Origin: Castanea sativa
Taxonomy: Eukaryota > Streptophyta > Magnoliopsida > Fagales > Fagaceae
Direction: 5' to 3'
Length of the DNA stretch: 64,000 bases
NCBI RefSeq assembly: GCF_040712315.1
Contig: NC_134023.1
Span: 14,703,442-14,767,441, forward strand
Shown here: one piece after another, positions 34,001 to 45,986 of the stretch
How positions within the stretch are numbered: the stretch's first letter is position 1
Layout: every line of letters starts with the position of its first letter
The notes under the pieces: generated by a model
The model's database searches: none
What the model was told of the DNA's origin: nothing
Seen by the model: the letters and a program-made list of their open reading frames with translations, nothing else
Program-made: the position numbers and the translations under genes

Positions 34001-34362
34001 TTCAGGCCAGAGAGGTTTTCAGAAGGAATTTCAAAGGCAAAGGGTCTTTCTTCCCCTTTGGTTGGGGTCCCCGGATATGCATTGCACAAAACTTTGCAAT
34101 GATGGAAGCAAAAATGCCTCTGACAAAAATTCTACAACGCTTCTCATTTGAGCTCTCCCCATCCTATCGTCATGCTCCTACCCCTGTTATAACTCTCCAA
34201 CCACAGTATGGTGCTCACCTCATAGTAAATACACTAGCATCAACTATGAAGGGTATAGTCAAATATGTATGCACTATGTATGGTCAAATATGTATGGATC
34301 ACAATCCATGTTGTACTGGAGAATGTTGGGTATTATATAGACTTGTAGCTATTGTTAAATAG
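31066..34362 (+). pseudogene. CYP72-family cytochrome P450, decayed
   Basis: Exon remains are 31066-31283, 31763-32008, 33196-33490 and 33824 onward. Recognisable blocks: [56 protein letters not shown]-like text, [20 protein letters not shown] and the heme loop [17 protein letters not shown], all in CYP72A order. These enzymes are ER-bound monooxygenases. Defects: no membrane-anchor exon is visible upstream, where the fold-back element ends at 30858. Exon 2 has at least two frameshifts and a stop (near 31780 and 31830). A TAA follows KEIEE at 33365. The I-helix with its AGxET motif is deleted between ECKTS and QVFGTANPNFDG. The K-helix ExxR reads KVLR. A frameshift precedes FFPFGWG near 34040. 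The usual C-terminal stop after [10 protein letters not shown] is gone. The donor at 31284 is GC. Confidence 0.9.
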
Positions 34363-34678
34363 TGAAATGGTGAAAATGTAGAACTCCCATTACTGCAATA
34401 TATCAAGGCTTGTGAAATTAGAGGTGTGCATGAGATATATTTCTACTTTCAGCCAACCCAATCTCCTAATGTTAAAAATCTCTAACCCAACCGAACCCAT
34501 AAGGATGGATTACAGCTGTTTTGTCTAGCCTAATAAAGAAAATTTGAGTTTTTATATAACTATATCAAATCATTATTCAACAAATTATTATAATTACACA
34601 ATTAGACCTAGTATTTCAACTTTATCAAAACTAAATCTCAAAATACTAAAATAAATTAAACTAACTTATTTAAACTAA

Positions 34679-34885
34679 GCGTATGTTTGGATAGAACTTA
34701 TTGCTGAAAACTGAAAACACTATAGCAAAATAATTTTTAAAGGTGTAAAAAATACTGTTCATGCCAAAAATTACTGTTCATTGGCCTAAAATCACTGTTC
34801 ATGGCCAATGAATAGTGACAGACGCGCTTGAAAAAAAAAAGAAAAAACCCAGACGTTGACGTGGACGCGCAATCCAAACGTCCTC
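34679..34885. mobile_element. GTTTGGAT-type MITE, copy 1 of a tandem pair
   Basis: TIRs GCGTATGTTTGGAT and, from the right, GAGGACGTTTGGAT. TAA lies on both sides (34676-34678, 34886-34888). The interior has ACTGTTCATTGGCCTAAAAT and ACTGTTCATGGCCAATGAA, themselves inverted. Confidence 0.87.
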
Positions 34886-34888
34886 TAA

Positions 34889-35092
34889 GAGTCCGTTTGG
34901 ATAGAACTTATTGCTGAAAACTGAAAACACTGTACAAAAATAATTTTTTAATGTGTAAAAATTACTGTTCATCCCAAAAAGTACTGTTCATTGGCCTAAA
35001 ATCACTGTTCATGGCCAATGAACAGTAACATATGCGCGTGGAAAAAAAAAAAACGTGGACGCAGCTGGAAAACGCTGCATCCAAACGTATTC
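34889..35092. mobile_element. GTTTGGAT-type MITE, copy 2 of a tandem pair
   Basis: TIRs GAGTCCGTTTGGAT and GAATACGTTTGGAT. It shares the middle TAA with copy 1 and ends before TAA at 35093-35095. Same orientation and interior as copy 1. Confidence 0.87.
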
Positions 35093-35095
35093 TAA

Positions 35096-36604
35096 GTCTC
35101 AAAATCTAAAATCAAATTTAAAGTTTCAATCTGATGCAAAACATAGTGTAGGTGGAAAGTATAAAGAAAGCAAAATTTTGGGTCATTTATTTTTAGTATA
35201 GCATAGATCAAAAAAATAAAACAAAATAAGTACATATTTTTTAAATACTAATGGTGTGGATCTAGTCAAGTCACTCAGATTAAAAATTCTGCCAACTCAA
35301 ACTCGACCCAACTTAAGCTTCAAAAAAGATTTAAGACCCAACCCAACCCATCAATCTATAGAAAACCAACCCAAGACATCATTTATGGATTAACTACACA
35401 CCCTACACGTGATACAATTTTTTACTTTCATCCTGGCTAAGTTCAGGATAAAAACAATACTTGTCATTTTAACTCGAGGTCATGGACATTCCAAGAAATT
35501 ACTGACTTCTGGGCCCTAACCTTTCAATTCAAGAGTTTCTCTTCTCTAAGTACTCTCCAACCAATAAGCTTAAATAAGTCAGGCTAACAACTAACAAGGC
35601 CAGCCAAGTCCATTTAATCAAGAACCATGTCAACCCACAACCACTAACTCCTCCAATATCTCACCCTTTTTATTGTGTATTCAATAATTTTATCCCCGAA
35701 TCATGAGAAATCCATCAAAGCAAATAAAAAAAATATTAAACAAAACTGCATTCCATGAAAATGTCAATTTCTCCAAAATGTCTCACATGGTGTGTAACAT
35801 GCCTGTAATTAAATCATACAGCTGGGTTCCCCACAACTGGGATTAGGTTTGTTGATTTCCCATCTCATTTTGCATCACTCAATCCCCTCAATACTATTGT
35901 TGGTAAATTGAGGTAGCGAACAACTAAGGCCTTGTCCTTGACCATGGTGAATAAGAACTCGATAGCTATATTGGAAACAATCAGTCCATAAATGAAGATG
36001 CAGAGGATGTAGAATGGAAAAAACATTTTTCTATGTGGGTATGGTAAGAAAAAATTGATTTGGAAATATTTCTAATGTGGCACAATCCTGACCATATGCA
36101 TAAGAAAGATGGTGAGAATTGCTTGAACTCTAATATTGCATGGTTCCCTAACTTTAAACATTCCTAATCCACTCAAAAGTGTCATTTAGCAAATACTTTT
36201 GATGTTACAAATTTTGTGTTCAAGTGTCAGTATATTAAACCATTTTGAAACGTTGAGCATCCAAAGTAAATATTTGTCCAAGAACCTCAGTTTGCAATTT
36301 CTAGGGAAAAATCTTGATTCATAATCTTGTTTTTACTGTTAGAATTTACAACTAAAAAAAAATTCAAAGAATGTGAATGCGAAAGAGGGAAAAAAATTAA
36401 AAATCAAAATAGAACACGTACGAAAGATTCCAAGCAACCAACGCTAATGTTGTCCAGCACTTTCAGAGGCCATCTTCTCTGCATGATGCATATAACATTG
36501 TCAGTTGCAAGCATGTTAAGTACCAAGAAAAAAAGTAAAACAACAACAAAAATAAATTAACCATAAGTATAATAGGATTCAGATTTTAATCCAACAATAT
36601 TTTC
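35096..36604. other. No gene recognised
   Basis: AT-rich intergenic sequence. No conserved reading frame or terminal repeats were seen. Confidence 0.5.
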
Positions 36605-37849
36605 TGTTGGAATTACTCTTGTTATTTTTTTATTAGCATAGGAATATGTCCTACGATGAGGGACTGATGGATAAAAACCCTATACTGATTTTTTGCTACT
36701 CTCTCTCTCCCCCTTGTTTTCTCTTAACCCAAAATCATCATATTTACAACTTAACTTGGAATAGGAGTGTCCTGATTGAACCCTAGAATGTGCTAAAACC
36801 ATCTGGAGATTGTTGTTAGATGAAAAAGGTGTGTTGATGTCAGCAGCTAAAAGATGACATCAGTACCAGCACAGTCACCAAATCTGGCAACTACATTTGA
36901 TGATTTTTCTCTTTCTTTTTTGGACCCCATCTGATATGAGTTTTAAGTTGATTTTAATGTTTTTTTTCCTGCTGTCTCACTGGTTGAATTTAATTCTTGT
37001 TTTGGTTTGGTATGTATTACTACATATTGGTTTGTTGGATGGGGTTATTGTTATAGTTTGAGTAGTTTCGATTCCATATGACTAAAGAAATTCATTGTTG
37101 TGACAAACTTCATGAGGATGAAATACATGGATTAACCTCTTGGATATGTTGTTACTAGCGGTGAACACCTTATCTATTGACTGCAAAAGGTTTGATCAAT
37201 TTAATGCAGTTGAAATTGGGTATGGTTTTTTCCAAGGTTCTACTTCTGATCATTCTGTTTTTGACCGGAGTTTGCACTGCCAAAGGAGGATGTCAATGGT
37301 GCCTGGGGCAGTGGTTGGAGGCAGTATCAGTTTTCTGATCTTGGCTGGCCGGTCTGTTGGTGGTGGGTCTTGTATTTCAACCGCCACACTGCACCGCCGT
37401 GTGTATACTTAAAAAATGCCTTTCAGCACTATTCACTCTCACTCACCCCAGCCCAGATCTACTTTAGCCTTTAGCTCCAATACGCTCTCCCTCTCTCTGA
37501 TCTGTTCTCTCTTTGACACCACCACACTCACAAGCTCTGATCCGATCTCTCTTTCTTTTTTTTTTTTTTGAGATCCCAGGTAAGCTTTCTCTCCCCTTTG
37601 GATCTAATGTGGTAATTTAGGTTTGATTTGTGTTTTGAATCTTTGATTTTATGGGTTGTTTGAGATCTCTCAAGCTCATTGATCCAGATTGAGTCACCGC
37701 TCTAATGAAAACTGTCACTGACGCTACCAGAGAACCATTCCAATGGCAGTGACGACCATTGGCATTTTCAGGCCACTGACACTACCAGTGCAGCTCAGAA
37801 ATCCTTCCCAAAAACGGCTGCACTGGCCAATGAACACCCCTACTTGAAG

Positions 37850-38650
37850 TGAATTCAGTGATATTGCTGATTTGAAAACATATTTGTGTCAGCAATTCCA
37901 TTCCAAGGACTTGGGTGTTCTTCATTATTTTCTTGGGATTGAAGTTGCGTTGCATTTATCTTAGGGCATTTCCTTTACTTAAAAGAAACACATTCTTGAT
38001 CTTTTGTCTGAGACTGGGTTCTTGGGTGCTTGGCTAGTTAATACCCCTATGGACTATACTGTTAATCTTCATGGTGAGCAAGGTAAACTGTTTATTGATT
38101 TCAGTCAATACCAATAATTGGACCTTATCTTTACATGTCTTGACATATGCAGTTGGTTTGGTTAATTAGTATATGCATGCTCCACGTCAACCTCACTATG
38201 AGGTTATTTGTCATATCTTTGATTAAAAGAGGGTAATCCTGGATAAGTACTATTGTACAAACCCTTTGTTTCTCCGTTTGTGACAAGTTTTAGTGATTTT
38301 GACTAGGACGGCAGTCATTTATTTCAACAACCTACTCCTGGCTATTTTACTTTATTAAAGGTAATCTTATTACCTAGTCTGGAAAAAAGCAGAGCACTGC
38401 TGTCAATTTGGGTGCTAAAGTTGAATATCAACTAGTGGTCCGTTTGGATTGAGAGGGAAGGAGGGGGAGTAGAGTAAAGTAAAGTAAATTTGGCCTAAAA
38501 TTAGCTTAATTTTAGCCAACTCTACTCTACTCCCCTTCCTTCTCCCCTCCATCTGAACGGGCCCTGGGTGATATTCTTAAGAAGCATCAGCTCATGCCTC
38601 CTTTCAGTGACTGTCTTTCAAGTTGGGCGTGTTTGATCTATATCCTCTAG
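37850..38650 (+). pseudogene. Copia RT end and RNase H remnants
   Basis: Readable pieces: DIADLKTYLCQQFHSKDLGV then LHYFLGIEVA, KKHILDLLSETGFLG, and an RNase H block GYFTLLKG with WSGKKQSTAVNLGAKVEYQL. The frame changes several times, with stops. A MITE (38436-38564) splits the RNase H part from LGDILKKHQLMPPFSD. Confidence 0.82.
38436..38564. mobile_element. Short palindromic MITE inside copia RNase H
   Basis: GGTCCGTTTGGATTGAGAGG and GAGGGGGAGTAGAGTA on the left are mirrored by TACTCTACTCCCCTTCC and CCATCTGAACGGGCCC on the right. It interrupts the copia reading between YQLV and LGDILKK. Confidence 0.8.
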
Positions 38651-38850
38651 CTTGAGGAGTGTTAGAGTTACTCTAGTTAAATTTATATTAACTTGTTATT
38701 TTATATTAGTATAGGGGTATTCTTGTAATCTTGTCATGTCACTCTAATATAAATATATACTAAGGTGAGAGATTGATAGATAAAAGCCCTATTTTTTTAT
38801 TCCTACTCGTCTCTTCATCCTATCTTAATCCTAATCTTTCATATTTTACA

Positions 38851-39403
38851 ACTCAATTGTTTCTTTACTCGTGATCAAAATACAAGTGCAAATGCCTTTG
38901 TTACTAGTTAATTAGTCTTGCAACTTCAGCCAAAAGGAACAGTCATGTATCTAACTTATTTTCGTATAATCTTCAAACCACAGCTTATGCAGTAAAAGTA
39001 AACTATATTGACATGAACTAATTAAACAAAATTTTATTTCTGTAAGGAAACAGAGATATCTAAAGATTTAACTCTTTTCAAGCGGGTAGAAGTCATAGGT
39101 CTATCATGTACAAACAGATAAGATGGATTTAGACTTGAAAGTTTGTCAAAAGGACCCCGACTGAGATTGTGCTGTTGTAAATAGACATCCAAAGCATGGC
39201 TTATGATTAAATACAGAAACTGGAAACAGAGGTACATTACTTTGTTTGATTTCAATCCCCACCAAGTTGGGATAAACATGTTTGTCTACCGTACTTTCAT
39301 GATTATCCGAAATTCTGTCAACCTTTAGTTAGAACAACTTTTTTGTACACCATTGCTTTTGTCTATAATCTAGTTCATATTAATTGCATATAGAAAAGAA
39401 AAA

Positions 39404-39443
<40 letters not shown>

Positions 39444-39997
39444 TTAGCCATTGGAATATAGATTTGTGCTTTTGTCACTAAATAATAGTATTACATTTTC
39501 CATTTTTGAACTTTACCATAACAAGTTGACATGAGTTTTTAAATGTTGTTGCATTGATTTCAGCATATTTAAATTAGAAAATGGATAGATATTAAACCAA
39601 TCTTGCATGTATAAAACCAATGATTTTAGGGCTACTAGTAGAATTTCTAAAATTTCTTTCATATCTAATCCACTTCAACTTGTTCCACCCACCACCAAAA
39701 GAAAGAACCCATAATAAAAATAACAAAAAAAATCCAGTTCTTCATTGTACTTTCAAACCATAAATTAGTGTCTTCCATGATTTATGTCAAATTTGTTGTG
39801 TAGAACTCGAGGAATTGCCAAAAGTGCCATAAAGTTATATTGTTCAGAGCAGAAGGTCATTGCAATGTAGTACATTGATTGCTGAGCATATTTATACCAC
39901 AAAAATGAGGAAACAGGTATCAACAGAGCAAAAAACTCACTGGCTATTAAAAATTAAGACAAAACATAACAGGTAGACTAGGGAGAATTATAGATAC
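38851..39997. other. No gene recognised; may contain the last SNAPIN-like exon
   Basis: AT-rich, with a microsatellite at 39412-39440. The SNAPIN-like gene on the minus strand probably continues through here to a short last exon that I could not identify. Confidence 0.4.
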
Positions 39998-42900
39998 CGT
40001 GTAGCATGCCTGCAGATAGCATTCGATCTATATTATCAACTCGACGCTGTATGGATTTTAAAACTGAATTCAATGATGAGACTCTCTTTCTAACACCAGA
40101 AATCTTGGCAGTATGCTGCAAAATGAATGGCAAGGGTGCATCTTCTAACAATTGATCAAGTTCTGCCAAAGGATGTGACATTTTTTTAAGTCAATATAAT
40201 AATCTCAAACATAGGCATAGCATTCCAACTTATACAAAAAGAAAAAGTCAATGCATAGAAAGTGGATCTAACAATCACATTCATCAAGAAGAATGCAATT
40301 CAGAATTTCATTCATCTATTGCTAATATCCATAAAGGGCACTTTTTTTTTTCCTTAAAATTTTTTTTTTTTTTAAATTTATAAGTAATGAAAATTATATT
40401 GAAAACAGAATAGACCCAAGTACACTGGGAATGTACTAAGGGTGCAAAACAATCAAGATCCCAAAATACAATGATCCAACAGACCAGAAATAGAAAAACA
40501 TAAAAATGCTTGTAAAGCTAAACTCAACTCGAGTAAAGTATGAAAGAAGAAAGACTTACTCTTGAGAGTAGAATGTTCACATCCCTCAAAACTTCTAGAC
40601 GGACCTAAAAAAAAGTCTTTTACTCTTTGGTGCAATAGATTACCCATTCATTGTTGTTGTATGTGTAAGAGGAATGGGGAATCTATTGACCACCTGTGAC
40701 TCTTTGGCGAGAAAGAAACAGGAATTTTGATGGTGTTGAGCTACCTAATTTTGTAGTGAAAGAGTTTCTTTTGAGGTCCTTGTATGATTAGATGACTGCC
40801 TAGGGTAGCATCCTCTCAATGTCATTTGTTGACTTTACAGAATTTTTGTATTTGTGATTGTATTCTTTAGAAAGGAATAGAATCACATCTCTCGAAAGTG
40901 GCTTTCCCTTCTTTATTTTGAATAAAATTATTTACTTTTTAAAAAAAGTATCATGGTGTAACCATTGACTAATTAAGACCATCATTCATGGCCATAATAA
41001 TTATAGCCCATTACTTGAGAAATATCAGAACAGTGAGTAGAAAGTTCTTTTTATGCGAGTCCTGATTTGCTATTTATGTAGAATAATGTGCTAAGATGAT
41101 AAAATATGCGAATCCAGATGAAAGCTTCAGCGCAAAAAAATAGAAGCAATATCGCAAAGAACGTGGAAATCAATTCAATTTCAGGACGGGGACCTCCTCA
41201 GACCTTTGCATGACTGAGCTCGCTAAAACCAACCTTAAACAGTCTATTCTTTGAGGCTGTATATTGCTGTTTTGCTCTATATACCTATTTGAAGTAATAC
41301 AAAAGAATTTTATATATTTTGGGCCTACAAGAATTTAAGGGTCATGGGTTGTAATTAGTCAGTAAACACACTTCGCTGTCTTATAGGCCTTCAAATGTGA
41401 CCCTTGATGTCTTAGGATTTTCCTAAGTATCTAATTTTTTAGACAACTAAACTAGGAATCAAGACCACATAACTCAATGCATTATTTGGTAAGACCATAT
41501 TTTTACTTAAATTGATGTGCTTTAAGAAAAGCAAATAAATCTTTACATAGAATATTCTCCTCTACCTTTGCCATCAGCATTTTAATTTGATATAATTTAC
41601 TTCAAGTACAAAATCAACATGTGTTTAAAATTCATTTTTCCTCTTCCTAACCAGAATACCCTTAGAATAAAAGAAATCAATATGGAGCATTTAAACTGTG
41701 TCCTGAGGATGTAGTTGCCCATACTCTTTTACATGCATTCTACTCTTCAGCAGTTGGGCAATTTTCATTCTCTAAGTGATGACTATAAGCAATCATCTAA
41801 GAAAAATTTGATTATTTACATGCTTATCAGCCTAACTCTACCAGTCTCTTTACTTATCAAAAAAAAAAAACTCTACCAGTCTCTTTAAATTTGTTAAGTA
41901 ATTCATTAGAAGAGAATCAACAAAAGTAAAAAAAGTGAATATACACACACACATACACACGCACAAATCAATCAAAATCATAAGCTCAAGATATTAAGAA
42001 AACCCAAAAAGGACTGAGAAGAGGTAAGAAAAATATTGGAAAGGCCAAAAGAATAGCATCAACAGGATTTCCATCTTTAGTGTTGCCTATGTATAACCCC
42101 ACACCTTCTGACACCATGTCATTCCCCTCAAGGATGCCTCATGCAAGTATACTTCTTCCAAATCCCCAAAGCACCACTCCAAGCTGAAACATCTATACAA
42201 CTAAATTTGCCATAAACCCATGCACTCCAAACATGGAGAAGAACAACATCCAAAAGGTACCTAGTAATCACATGATGTTTCAACTGTCTCTACTCTATTT
42301 GCACATTGAAACTTTTTTCTTTCCTTGAATTATTTTACTGATGCTTATACTATTCAGTTCCGTCGGCCAAAAAATAAAATAAAATAAATAAAAGACAACT
42401 CTGTTCTACTTGTTAGATGAATCATTCTCTTCATAACACATTGGCTTTGGCTCAAGATAGAAGGCATTTTATATAAATACACTTATGCACCAAACCTCAA
42501 GCTGCCTGCCTGCCTATAGTCAATGCCAATATTCATAGTTATGGGTCCTCCAATAAGCAAGAGATTGTTGTAGTAGAGTTTAAGCCTTTAAGGCTGACTT
42601 TGAAATGAAAGGATTACAGGGGAAGATAACAAAATTAGTCCTTTTAGATTTGAGCAATGTTGCTGGGTGGCAAAAACAGCTTAGGGCATAAATGAATATG
42701 CTAAGTCAACTTACCCATTATGCCTTATAAGTGTACTCATCCAAAAACATATTGAAAAATGTAAGAAATACAAAATAGAAAGGTAAATCCCCAAAAAGGC
42801 CACCAGCCCTGCTATACAACCACCTTATTCCTATCCAAAGTCCACTCCATAAGAAGAAGTCCCTAACCTACTAGACCAGTCATCCACCCCTCTCCATATA

Positions 42901-45780
42901 TCTTCTTTCGTATATATATCATTCTTACTTATCAAAAAAAAGAAGAGAGTAGGTGGTCCTAAGTTCGAACCTTGCTCTACGTCCCATTTAAAAAGTTAAA
43001 AATCCGGCCCCTTTTTAAAGGGGTTCAGATATTAGAGATGTCTATAAAGTTTCTAAGTAACTCCACCATAAAATTCTTAAAATCTTTTACTAAATGAGAG
43101 GTCTAGATTTCACCTTATCATCAATAATTTGAATAGGTGCCAAAATATTGCTTGTAAATGTTTGTTTAAATGTTGATGACATAACAAAACATAAACTACT
43201 AACAGTTATATTCAAAGAACTCTGCAATGAAATTACCCTAAGAACTCTAGATGATCCTATATACATATATGTAATATCAGAGTTACACAGCAACTAAAAT
43301 GATCCTCATATATCCAAAGAAAATTCATATTATTGTTGTTGTTCTTTCATACCTGCCTATAGTCAATGCCAATATTCATAGTTATAGGTCCTCCAATAAG
43401 CAAGAGATTGTTGCAGTAGAGTTTAAGGTTGATTTTGGAATAAAGGGATTACAGGGGAAGATAAAAAAAAATTTCCTTTTGGATTTAAGCAATGCTTCTG
43501 GGTGGCAAAAACAGCTTAAGATTTGTATGAAATGAGGAAAGATAAACATTTTACTGGAGAAGAACGTTGTAGAGCATAAAAGAAACGGGCAAGATAAAAT
43601 CTAAGAACTATTACAGACATATATTTCCACTGCATAATTGAAGTCAAACTTAGTACACTAACCTAGTATTTCCATCCTTTTATTGTTGTGGATACAATTA
43701 AAAAAATCTTCACTAAAGAAGGTGCTAAAGGGGATGAGACCCATCACACAAAGACTACAAAGAAAGAAGTAAAGCAAAAGGGAAACTAGAAGCTAATCCT
43801 ACAATTAAAAGGATCCAAAACTTCTGAAAAAGACAGGCCCTAAAAAACAAGTAAGGAAGACATGACAAAAAGAACCAAGGAAATTCATGCTTGCGTAAAC
43901 TGGGAGCTTGATAAACCAAATGTTTACCACTCTTTCCTATCAATATGCACCACATCAAAAAAGTTAGGAACCCTTTTTTTTTAATCATTATTATTCTTCA
44001 GTATTTTGCTCATAGAACACTGTTTCACCAGAAAATGTTCTCACTTAATATAAACTTCCCACAGTATCAATATTTTCACCAAGCTAAGAAACAAGCAAAA
44101 TAAAGCTGCCCTGAGTGGGATCTAAACATTCAAAACCCTTCCAAGGAAGAAATCAAACACTGCCACTTTAAATCGGACTTTTAATTCCTTATAGCATCCA
44201 TCCATGATTCAACTTTCATCTAACTCACAGATCAAAACAAGGTGTAACAGTGTCCAACTCTCAAAACTGTACCACTTCAACAAACTAGGGATAAATGCAT
44301 CCGCTAAGCCAACTTACCCATTATACGATTTCTTTTTAAAAAAAAATCCATTTCTTTACTTTTTGATAATTCAATTGTTACAACAAGTGGGTAAGGGAGG
44401 ATTTGAACCTTCCTCATTAAAAAAAAAAAAAAAAAAACCAAGCAATGCCATTGAGTTACATAGCTCTTGGCTCCATATCTTTACTTTTATAACAAACTTA
44501 CATATTATGCCTTATAAGCTTGCTCATCCAAAACATATTGAACAAAGAAAGAAAGACAAGGTACAAAGGTAGTTCCACCAGCCATCCTTCGTGCTGTACA
44601 GCCACCTTACACCTTTCCAAAGATCCACTCCATAAGAAGAATTCCCTAGCCTACTCAACCATTCACCTACACCTCTCCATTACTCCATATTTCTTCTTTA
44701 TCTCAAGCCTAAAAAGAGCGTATCCCTTTCCAGAACTTTTTTAATAGTCATTACTCTGGAAGAACTTGGTCAAACACTTGTAACCTAGTGAACACAAGTG
44801 CCACAACCTATTAAACGAGGATGGCATATGCAAAGAGTATGCCCATATACCCACACATGCATGCACTCAATGTTAGAATAGTAGTTAAATAATTGAATTC
44901 CCATTTTCCTAATAACTTAAACTTCTAAGACAATCAGTAATTCATCATAGTATCAGAGCAAGTGGTCCTAAGTTCGAGTGCTATCTCCACTATACCTACC
45001 ATTTAAAAAGTTAAAAATCCCATGTGTTGGACCCCTTATTAAAGGGGTTCAGATATTAGAGATGTCTATAAAGTTTCTAAGTAACTCCACCATAAAATTC
45101 TTAAAATCCATTATTAAACGAGTGGTCTAGATTTCACCTCATCATCAATAACTCAAGTGAATGCCAAAACATTGCTAGTAAATGCTTGTTTAAATGTTGA
45201 TGACATAACAAGACTACTAATTTAATAATAAAGGACGATATTTAAGAACTCTAGACGATCCTACATACATGTATGTAATATCAGAGTTACCCAGCAACTC
45301 TAAATGATCCTCATATATCCAAAGCAAGTTCAGATTGTTCCACTTCACATTGATCTAACAAAAATGTTGACATCTGGTGCGGACATTATGTGAAACATTT
45401 TCATAAAAGTCTAGAACAAGTCACGCTGCACTGGCCGTAAGAGCAACAAACGCATACGAATGAAACAAAATAGGCAAAAAAAGATCAAAAATTTGAGTAA
45501 AGCTAACATGACCCAAAAGAAAGTAACCTCGGGTAAGACGATCGATGGAGGAAGAGAGTTGGTCCTGGGTTGTGAGAGTGGCTTGAGCTCTGGATTCGAA
45601 GTCGCTAATCACAGTGCCCAGCGTCGAAGATATTCCCTTCGCCACAGCCTCCGATTCAGGTTGTGAATTTCGATTGTCGTTTTCGTTTTGGTTTTGGACA
45701 GCGACACAAGTGCTCTCGTCGTCAGTGGTACTATCGCCAACGTTGTTGTTGTTGTGGTTGTTGTCTGAGGCTTCCTCCAT
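39998..45780 (-). CDS. SNAPIN-like BLOC-1 subunit (two exons seen)
   Basis: Exon 1 is 45528-45780: start MEEASDNN, an acidic Asn-rich N-terminus, then SSTLGTVISDFESRAQATLT and SSSIDRLTR. It ends with G before GTTACTTT. Exon 2 is 40162 down to about 39998, preceded by TTTGGCAG, and begins by completing Glu: ELDQLLEDAPLPFILQHTAK, RVSSLNSVLKSIQRRVDNID, RMLS. The joined frame is continuous and matches plant SNAPIN-like proteins, small coiled-coil subunits of the BLOC-1 complex acting in endosomal and vacuolar trafficking. The likely donor is GGTATC at 39997; if unused, the frame stops at 39978. A short third exon lower down is likely but not found. The 5.4-kb intron carries a LINE end and a tandem duplication. 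No disabling change was seen in either exon. Confidence 0.82.
40640..40950 (+). pseudogene. LINE 3'-end fragment in the SNAPIN-like intron
   Basis: CKRNGESIDHL, then REERNRNFDGVELPNFVVKE and FLLRSLYD, SILSMSFVDFTEFLYL. This is the typical tail of plant LINE proteins with zf-RVT motifs, internally deleted and with stops. It lies antisense to the host gene. Confidence 0.75.
40951..42504. other. Intron sequence, no gene recognised
   Basis: AT-rich, with an A-rich CTCTACCAGTCTCTTTA direct repeat at 41834-41888. Confidence 0.5.
42505..45330. repeat. Large tandem duplication within the SNAPIN-like intron
   Basis: Three blocks occur in the same order twice: CTATAGTCAATGCCAATATT...GGTGGCAAAAACAGCTTA (42505-42690 and 43350-43530); TTATGCCTTATAAG...CCACTCCATAAGAAGAA (42716-42905 and 44490-44700); GGTGGTCCTAAGTTCGA...CCTCATATATCCAAAG (42948-43320 and 44957-45325). 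The second unit has about 1 kb extra between blocks one and two. The third block carries a tRNA-like GTTCGAACC motif and may derive from a SINE or an element primed by initiator tRNA (TATCAGAGC at 44950). Confidence 0.85.
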
Positions 45781-45986
45781 TTGATTTTTGTTTGTAGAAA
45801 ATGAGGATTGTTATGAGAGCCTCAGATTTCGAAATTGGAATTCGAATATGAAACCATACATTATTGATGCATTTGGTGAGAGTGAAGAGTCTGTGTTTCT
45901 GTTAATCTCGGCACTTGCAAGTAGCTGTGTCGTTTAGTTCTTTATGATTTTTATAAGAATAATTTTTTTTCTAAAAAAAAAAAAAA

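Larger units (their letters stand above)
36605..38850 (+). mobile_element. Degenerate copia-type LTR element (2.2 kb)
   Basis: The probable LTRs at 36605-36748 and 38660-38850 share a TGTT(A/G)GA start, TTACTCT, TTAGTATAGG/TTAGCATAGG, GATTGATAGATAAAAGCCCT versus GACTGATGGATAAAAACCCT, and an ATATTTACA/ATATTTTACA end. AGCTTGAGGAG just before the right LTR would be the polypurine tract. Between them lie copia pol remnants (37850-38650). Most of gag/pol is missing. LTR divergence indicates an old insertion. A C/T-rich patch at 37430-37620 followed by CAGGTAAGC looks like a foreign 5' leader, origin unknown. Confidence 0.7.

Noticed and set aside
37140..37412. 90-residue open frame in the copia element
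   Set aside because: No recognisable domain; begins and ends within degenerate retroelement sequence.
39034..39279. Minus-strand frame as the last SNAPIN-like exon
   Set aside because: No similarity to the family's C-terminus and no fitting splice phase could be shown.
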